Assembly (NCBI RefSeq): GCF_004359215.1
Contig: NC_090618.1
Location: 828,360-850,387, forward strand
Origin: Bremia lactucae
Taxonomy: Eukaryota > Oomycota > Peronosporomycetes > Peronosporales > Peronosporaceae
DNA: 22,028 bases
Direction of reading: 5' to 3'
The notes beneath the pieces were generated by a model. It made no database searches and had not been told where the DNA came from. It was given only the letters and a program-made list of their open reading frames with translations. Both the position numbers and the translations under genes were made by a program. Shown one piece after another: positions 16,521-22,028 of this stretch (position 1 is its first letter; each line of letters begins with the position of its first letter).

Positions 16521-16780
16521 TCATATCATACCGGCTACGGCCTTTGCATCTAACATGTGTATACTACATCGTGGGTCGGAACCCGTCGCAAATAAATGAC
16601 CGCAAAGCTGCCATTCTTGGCCACCTTTGCAACTTGAACAGAAATACCTCACGTGTCCATGAGAAAAACAGCTAAGAGCGTGCAATAGTCCACCATAACC
16701 GGGGTACGAGTTTGGCGTGGCGGCCTTTCCGTGGGACTGGCATGCACACCGCTGCAGGTGTGAAGCACGACGCTTGACAA
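16521..16780 (-). pseudogene. Possible zinc-binding C-terminus of a DDE (PiggyBac-like) transposase
   Basis: The minus strand reads RRASHLQRCACQSHGK, then HGHVRYFCSSCKGGQEWQLCGHLF and DPRCSIHML before a stop at 16521. The order C.C ... YFCSSC ... LC ... CSIH recalls the cysteine/histidine tail of oomycete PiggyBac-type transposases (RxCxxC...YxCxxC...LC...CxxxWH). No catalytic core is found upstream, so at best this is a fragment. It could also be chance; the recognition rests on Cys/His spacing alone. Confidence 0.3.
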
Positions 16781-16781
16781 G

Positions 16782-17153
16782 GTGCGGCTCTGCCGAGACC
16801 TGGCGCTTACACAACTCGGCGTGGCGATTGATCACGAGCAGAAGGAGCCTGTAGACAGATTTGAATGTTTTGAGCAGCGCAAACGCCGCGTACAACGCGC
16901 TCGTCGAGTGCGCTGGCTAAAGCCATTAGAGCGCGTGACAATGCTCACGAACGCTGCCTGCAACGAGGATCGCTTTTATCGAATGATGAAAGAGAGCTTG
17001 GACATTGCCATGTCGAAAAGGCTCTGTGTGGTGCTAAAGCGACACATGCCGCAGTTAGAAATGCGTGTGCTGATCAATAGAGGATTGGACGATACTAAAG
17101 AATTGATGAAAAAAATGTCGATGGTGAAAGCTGTTTGTTTAACTCGTAATTAG
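16782..17153 (+). other. Unrecognised open frame, up to 123 codons
   Basis: The plus frame is open from just after a TGA at 16761-16763 to TAG at 17151-17153. It has no ATG near its 5' end; the first (16940) would give about 70 residues beginning MLTNAACNEDRFYRMMK. The sequence is rich in Arg/Lys and has a helical look (RFYRMMKESLDIAMSKRLCVVLKRHM). It could be an exon of a host gene or an ORF without function. No RXLR or other effector motif is seen. Confidence 0.25.
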
Positions 17154-17485
17154 GCTTTCTGTGACGTACTGCACTTGCAGTTCACGAAGATCACGCGAGG
17201 TATACAAGGCCGTATTAAGGTACAACTAAAAAGTATTGGTGCAGAGGCTAAAAATCAGCTTGTTATTTCGTCGCGTTGCTGTCCTCGTCATCATAGAGCA
17301 ACTGGCAATTGGACCTTAATGCATGCTTCTTCGATCTTATTTTTAAGATAATAGACTAAACATTGATATTAAAAAGTTTGGTATGTAAAATAAACTGCAG
17401 GTGAATGAAAAGTATTGATCTAAGCAAAAGAAGCCCTCTTCGCCTAAAAATTAGGACAGAGCAGTCTCAAAATACGCTTCACTGA
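17154..17485. other. No gene recognised
   Basis: AT-rich spacer; nothing supported. Confidence 0.5.
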
Positions 17486-18279
17486 TTAATGCAATGAAAT
17501 GAACGAGCGAATTAAATCTTTAAACCGCATGCCAGAAAAGCGAGCAGCGTCGCCGACTTTTAAGGCGGTGGAAATCACGTTGGCAATAGTGACCGGATTG
17601 CTAGCACGTACCCATTCGTCTGGAAGTTCTTCATTGATAAGAAACAATGAGGCATGTTCGACCTTGACCGTCTCGTAGTTGTTTGAACCGAATACAAGTA
17701 GTAATAGAGCGGCCTCAAAGAGCGCCACTTTCTGTTGCGGCGATCCAAACGTAAGGGTCGGATTACGAGCCTCGCTGTCTGCCAGGCGCGCCTTGCGTGC
17801 AGCACCGAGCTCAGCGACTCGAAGATTGCCCCACGTATTATTATTTAATAGCTGCTTTGTCATCGTGAGGTTCTGCAACGATTGATCGCCTCCTAAGTAA
17901 ACGTCGTCTCGAGTTAGCGACGCATCGTGCTCAATGCGTTGTGCGTGGAGAAATAATCAAGCGAAAACACGTCGGGCACAAAAGTCAGAAAATTAACCGC
18001 TGCTTCTTGGCCCAAGTTGAATACTGTAATAAGGGCGTAACCCAACGCATATTCATTAATATCCTGGCCGTTGCGCGGTATGTAGTCGTGGTTTGCTAAT
18101 GTGTTGATTGCTGGACACGGCGAGCGGCGATAAGGCATCGTGTTATCGACGACGCCACAAACTGTTTCTGAATTTGGCTTATAAAAGGCTCCCACTGGCA
18201 GCTTATCCGCAGAAACACTTTAACTGGTGGTGTACAAGATCATCACCATCGAAGCAGCGAAACATGAGATAGACAACAT
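17486..18279 (-). pseudogene. Secreted heme-thiolate peroxidase (peroxygenase / chloroperoxidase family) pseudogene
   Basis: The ATG at 18279 opens a signal peptide, MLSISCFAASMVMILYTTS. Codon 20 is TAA (18222-18220). The same frame then continues SVSADKLPVGAFYKP, so the stop interrupts an otherwise normal secretion signal. The heme-ligand motif PCPAINTLANHDYIPRNG follows; its Cys codon is 18117-18115. A single-base loss near 17936 shifts the frame just before the IEHDASLTRDD motif (EHD at 17932-17924), the Glu/His/Asp block that binds magnesium and helps catalysis in this family. The remainder, ALLLLVFGSN and VKVEHASLFLINEELPDEWVR, runs to a stop at 17486. The total, about 263 residues, equals a short-type family member. 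The enzymes use hydrogen peroxide to oxygenate or halogenate organic substrates outside the cell. Only two lesions suggest recent loss. Confidence 0.85.
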
Positions 18280-18977
18280 GGATGGCTCGGTCTGTGAGGC
18301 AGATGCAAAATTGGAATATACTTCTTCATCTCCATGGTTCAGCTTATCCATCTCACTCGGGAAATTACTGCGGTAAGATGGGATTATGCATCTCCCGCCG
18401 TCCTCATGTCTTAAGGGAACAAGATTTTTGTGGCAATTCGATTGCTTAATCGTTTTGTAGTTTAACTGTAAACATACCTTAATTTTATACAAACTAGACA
18501 CGGTTTCTAATACACAACGGAAGATTAGAGCTATAGACGAATCTTGATTAAGTTGAGCTTAAATGAAAAACAGGATTTTTTTGCTCTTCGACGTCCAGCC
18601 GTCCTCAAATTTCTGAATACTGACTCATTTTCGTGCTTCGCAGCATGTGTAGGCAAAAACGCTTTGCAATGAATTTAAAACATCAATCGATTTGTTTCGA
18701 TTTTTATCATTAAAAAATCCGTCATTCATAATGATAGGTGGTTTGCTGTTGTATTATTTTTAGCTACATCTCAGAATTATCTGTAGCGTTGAAAGAAATC
18801 ATGCAAATTCGAATTGCTTTGTAAAGGAAAGAAGATAATACTCTGCCACATGCTCTGATTTAAATCAACTTAAAAGCTCTGCGGTTTACGTATGTCTAAG
18901 TGAAATGCTGCAATAACTTTTTATGAGGTAGGTCCATTCAATAGGACATAGCTTAAATCCGCGATGGTCAGACAATA
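18280..18977. other. No gene recognised (peroxidase upstream region and LTR flank)
   Basis: AT-rich. The minus-strand frame extends upstream of the peroxidase ATG (to 18501), but the sequence there is not protein-like. The promoter of the peroxidase should lie here; no clear element is identified. Confidence 0.45.
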
Positions 18978-19385
18978 TGTAACGGGGTGTACTGTTACAT
19001 AAATATTATTTTCTATAAGAGGACTAATAAAAATTATTTCCTATGAGAGGAAATAAATAAAGAAGTAGATAATTCGTATCTTTATTAAATTTGACTTGAT
19101 AGTTTCAATATTACCAAATTTTAAATATTTACGCAATAAGACATTGGTTCTATTAATTAGTAAAATTAAGTTTAAATCAACCCCGCCAATCGTTATAAAA
19201 CACGATTGTACGATGGGCAAATAGGCACCATACATAGTTTGCTATTAGTATAATAAAGTCAGAAGTAGATAGAAGATCGTTACGTAGGAACTTAATATAT
19301 TAATATAGTTTATTTTTTTCTCTTCTTTAAAAGCCTTATGACTAATCTTTGGTAGCTAAGACTACTTAGCTACCTGTAATCTCCC
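18978..19385 (+). repeat. 5' LTR of element C (inner edge approximate)
   Basis: Starts TGTAACGGGGTGTACTGTTA; the first and last six bases of the opening 22 (TGTAAC...GTTACA) are an inverted repeat. It contains CCCCGCCAATCG (19183) as in the element A LTR and an AT-rich inner half. The inner boundary is taken before CCTCTGCACG, where leader homology with element B begins. Near the boundary lies a 10-bp-arm hairpin (19351-19374). Confidence 0.65.
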
Positions 19386-19533
19386 TCTGCACGTCGTGTA
19401 CGTGAAGTAACCCAGCCACCCCACTTTTACTGTAATTAGTGTAGGTTGGTTAGTACTGTTGGCAGTACTAGCAAAGGGTGCCCTGTTTCACCTGGTAGCC
19501 CTTCGTAGTTTGTTCAACAGCACGCGCACGTTC

Positions 19534-19557
19534 CATCCAACATGGACATGTTGGATG
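19534..19557 (+). repeat. Hairpin at the gag start codon (element C)
   Basis: CATCCAAC and GTTGGATG flank an 8-nt loop (ATGGACAT); the ATG at 19548 ends on the first base of the 3' arm. It has the same geometry as 2492-2515 in element B, with a T-A to C-G exchange in the stem. Confidence 0.75.
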
Positions 19558-20760
19558 ATCAAGGAGGGAATTGTCAAGCCCCTCAGAAGGCTATCACACA
19601 GCGTTGCAAAGGTTCGCTCATTTGAGTGACCTGAAATGGAGAGCGATCGAACGCATAAGTACAGTCGTGGACGGGACAGCCGTTAGCGCAATGCTATTCG
19701 CTTTACAAAGAGACAAGCAACATGAGGCTTCAGCCGAGTTCATAAAATACGAACTCGAAGGGGGCCACGAGAAAGTAGCCTTGCTTCAGCAGTAAGGCTG
19801 TCTACACGCTAATGTGTTGTGTGAACAGGGTGCTCAACAATCAGAGCTATTTAGACAGCAGCTTTACATGCTGCTAGCGGGACGGCGCTTCCACGTCGAC
19901 TCGAAAGCTTAAAGATAGAAATCTCTAAGCTTAAGGCAGTCGAAGGCGGCACATTTAAAGTTCGTCGAATTAGACGACGCCATTGAAGTTTGCCGTATCA
20001 GTGATAATACGACGAAAGTGAAATTTGCATGTCCAACTTTGCCGGACGTGCCAAATCTTGGGCCTTGGAGCTCCAGCTTCACGACCCATTAGTTTTGAGT
20101 CGTATGAGGTCTCTAAGACCCGGCTCAGGCAAACATTTCAACTACCACGTGCCGAATTCTGGGCTCGAGTCTAGCTCCGGGATTTGAAGCAGGGCAAGTG
20201 TGACATTCACGCTTATGCCCAACATACACGATACCTAGTCAGCTGTATCGTAACTCATCAAAATGATGAACAGGCACAGGCTACTGTGTTTATCAAAGGT
20301 CTTGCAGATGGAACTATTTAGACCCACCTGCTCCGGCTAGAATTAGAGTCGCTCGACCAAGCGATCTCTATAGCGGAACAGGAGGCCTTCAGCCTGAAAC
20401 AGGCTTTCGTCCACTCGGGTTCATATCGTCCACCAAGACGACAAGGAAACGGAGGTTCAGAACACATGGATCTCTCATATGTAGGAGCGAGAGACCTCGC
20501 TCGTTAAGTCACAAATGGTTACAAAATGTAATCATTGTCAAAAGATGGGTCACTACGCCTATGAGTGTAGTGCTCCACGATTAGTGCCTAACAACACTGA
20601 GCGGATAGACCGATCTCTCTCTCTAGGAACTGCGGAGAACGCGGATCTGACGCTGTTGCGAAAACGCAACGGCGAGGCGGATCGTCAAAAACGGTTTGGG
20701 TCAGTAGATGCGGATCTTCCTACTGATCCGCCAACGTCAAATAGTCGCAGGCCTTTTGAC
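19548..20760 (+). pseudogene. gag pseudogene (element C)
   Basis: The ATG at 19548 (or 19542, same frame) gives MLDDQGG; after a frame slip near 19570 the capsid-like start reads RFAHLSDLKWRAIERIS...LQRDKQHEASAEFIKYELE to a stop near 19795. Later legible blocks are NFAGRAKSWALELQLHDP (about 20036), LESLDQAISIAEQEAFSLKQ (20344-20403) and PPRRQGNGGSEHMDLSYV (about 20431-20483). The zinc knuckle CNHCQKMGHYAYEC (20530-20571) is a complete CX2CX4HX4C. Several stops interrupt the middle. The TTG at 19571 is not a start; the homologue in element B shows the ATG at the conserved hairpin is. Confidence 0.75.
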
Positions 20761-20769
20761 GAAAAATGC

Positions 20770-21256
20770 TTCTCACACACAAACATTGTGTGTAACTGCC
20801 CTAGAGGATGAGATTAATCTCATCTCCCTGAAAATAATGTGTCATAAAAATTGCCACTTAAGTCCCTGGTCGACTGCGGGGCGTCGAATACTTTTAACAG
20901 ACGCCAATCGCTCGAAGATCGCATACTCAACTTTATTCAGCGCAATATCCTTCTAACGAGGATAACAGTGCGCCTAGCAAAAAGCGCATCTGTAATGACT
21001 AAAAAATTTGAAGTTGGTATTCAATTCACGTTAAAGGGTAAACCGTACGATAATGATTTCATCGTACTAGATTTGGATGACGAATTTGATGTCATCCTTC
21101 GATTACCATGGCTCATAAAGCACGAGCCATGTATAAAATAGCAGCATCAAGCCGTGACGATGCCTGTCTTTTGTTCATCAGATGGCGAACTGACCACAAG
21201 CGTGTAGATGTCCTACAAGTGAGTACGATGGCCTCACTTGTAGTTCGGTTGTTAGC
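20770..21256 (+). pseudogene. Retropepsin and spacer (element C)
   Basis: A first frame carries TLCVTALEDEINLISLK (20783-20833). After a slip near 20850 the active site LVDCGASNTF (20866-20895) and RRQSLE follow, and the domain runs through ITVRLAKSA and DNDFIVLDLDDEFDVILRLPWL to a stop at 21139-21141. Gly of the usual ILGLPW is Arg here. Spacer sequence CSSDGELTTSV continues past further stops. The active site and flap are better preserved than in element B. Confidence 0.8.
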
Positions 21257-21389
21257 ATGACTGCACGAGACCTCAGTGTGAATTCACAACACATTGTGGA
21301 GTTATATCCCGACGGCTATAAACAAGCACATGCAGCGTCGAAGGTCTACTATTGTGAAGTGAAATATTCACGGACGGCTGTGCACAAGC

Positions 21390-22028
21390 GGTACTGCAGC
21401 AAGATGTACCATCTTGCTGAATCTGTCTACAAATACAAGGATTCCATTGTTTTTGTAATCGTCTTCGGATATCCCGAAGACGAAGTCCATAGATACGGAC
21501 TGCCAACTTTCTGCCGGAAGTGGTAGAGGTTGGGGAGGTGCACGGGATGAAGGGCTGGGCTTCACCCGTTGACGTACCTCGCAAGCACGAATGTACCTGC
21601 GCACGAACTGATACTGGCGGGGCCAGTAAGAGTCGCGACTTTCCGCGAGATAAGTCTTCTCACGTCCACGATGCCCACTTGTTGGTGCCTCGTGACACTC
21701 ATACATGATGCGAAAGCGCAAATCCGTGTGAGTTGGAGCGAAAACACGTGGTGTGTCGCCAGCAACGGCTGTGTAATACAATAGGCCGTTGCGTGTTGTG
21801 TATCGATCCGATGACGATAGATATAAAGCCGGTAAATCTATAAAAGATTTATTGGATGGATTCATTAAGTGATTCATCAAACATAGAAGGTCCTTATCTT
21901 CTTTGTAGGCTTTCTTTAAGTAATCAACTAAGGTTGATGACGGAACACTCGTAGTGAGTGTTGCAACAGTAAGATTACTTTCACTGTTGGAGTGCACTGC
22001 TGACTTGAAATCGGGTCGGCGTGATAAC
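21390..22028 (-). pseudogene. RNase H end and integrase N-terminal half, inverted relative to element C
   Basis: The minus-strand frame enters at the window edge with LSRRPDFKSAV (end of RNase H), stays open through a linker (SSTLVDYLKKAYKEDKDLL), and gives the integrase zinc domain: RIMYECHEAPTSGHRGREKTYL and YIRACEVRQRVKP. Both His are present, but the second Cys of C-x2-C is Arg. The core begins SVSMDFVFG, with the first catalytic Asp, then NNGILVFVDRFSKMVHLAAVP, where homology ends at about 21390, before the second Asp. The frame then stops at 21368 in unrelated sequence. No stop occurs in the legible part, so this segment is young, but half the catalytic core is missing. Confidence 0.8.

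Larger units (their letters stand above)
18978..21390 (+). mobile_element. Ty3/gypsy element C (5' LTR, gag, protease, spacer), cut by an inverted segment
   Basis: Plus-strand order: LTR start (18978), leader with GTGTACGTGAAGTAAC (about 19399-19414), gag from ATG 19548, zinc knuckle (20530-20571), protease (20770-21141) and the Cys-bearing spacer with ARDLSVNSQH and AASKVYY (to about 21365). At 21365-21390 it meets integrase sequence on the opposite strand. It is collinear with element B throughout. Stops and frameshifts occur in gag and before the protease, and the spacer has several stops. Confidence 0.85.
19351..21482. repeat. Dense array of short perfect inverted repeats in element C and the adjoining integrase
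   Basis: Long-arm examples: 19351-19374 (10 bp), 19451-19470 (8 bp), 19534-19557, 20807-20824 (18-bp palindrome), 21045-21067 (7 bp), 21107-21131 (8 bp), 21214-21242 (10 bp), 21397-21419 (10 bp) and 21460-21482 (9 bp). Several have positional counterparts in element B. Shorter arms occur every 30-60 bp between them. Confidence 0.9.

Noticed and set aside
16782..17153. Possible RXLR-type effector
   Set aside because: No signal peptide, RXLR or EER motif; no ATG at the start of the frame.
1..22028. tRNA or rRNA genes
   Set aside because: No cloverleaf-like B-box (GGTTCGANTCC) with matching arms, and no rRNA core sequence noticed on either strand.

Overview
The window looks like a repeat-rich, gene-poor stretch of a eukaryotic genome, most likely an oomycete of the Peronosporales (Phytophthora or downy mildew type). 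The grounds are oomycete-style Ty3/gypsy pol sequence (integrase, chromodomain, a retropepsin with a DCGAS active site), LTRs opening with TGTAAC, a MuDR-type transposase with 77-81 bp GT-AG introns, a short secreted heme-thiolate peroxidase, and a protein resembling an uncharacterised stramenopile family. No database was searched; families were recognised by reading motifs.

Left block, 1-7010: nested Ty3/gypsy copies. Element B (minus, 1-3011) shows 5' LTR, gag, protease and the spacer before reverse transcriptase, then leaves the window. It appears to have landed in the RNase H domain of element A (plus, 3012 to about 6730), which continues as RNase H tail, integrase, chromodomain, a minus-strand open frame, polypurine tract and 3' LTR. 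A 5' leader and partial LTR of a third copy (minus) follows. All are broken.

Middle, 7010-12150: a minus-strand LINE remnant (gag-like ORF1 with a CCHC knuckle, then an endonuclease domain), and a plus-strand MULE transposase pseudogene in which the DDE residues, SWIM-like region, C-terminal knuckle and two or three small introns can still be read.

Host-like segment, 12150-18977: a decayed sodium:solute symporter fragment, one apparently intact 221-residue gene of unknown function, unrecognised short frames, a possible zinc-binding tail of a DDE transposase, and a secreted heme-thiolate peroxidase (peroxygenase) pseudogene with a stop in its signal peptide and one frameshift.

Right block, 18978-22028: element C (plus) with 5' LTR, gag and protease runs into an RNase H-integrase segment in the opposite orientation, which one internal inversion would explain.

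The most striking signal cuts across annotation. The gypsy copies are packed with short perfect inverted repeats (9-12 bp arms, loops of at most 12 nt), far above chance. Several occupy the same place in elements B and C, with paired base changes that keep the stem, including one at the gag start codon.
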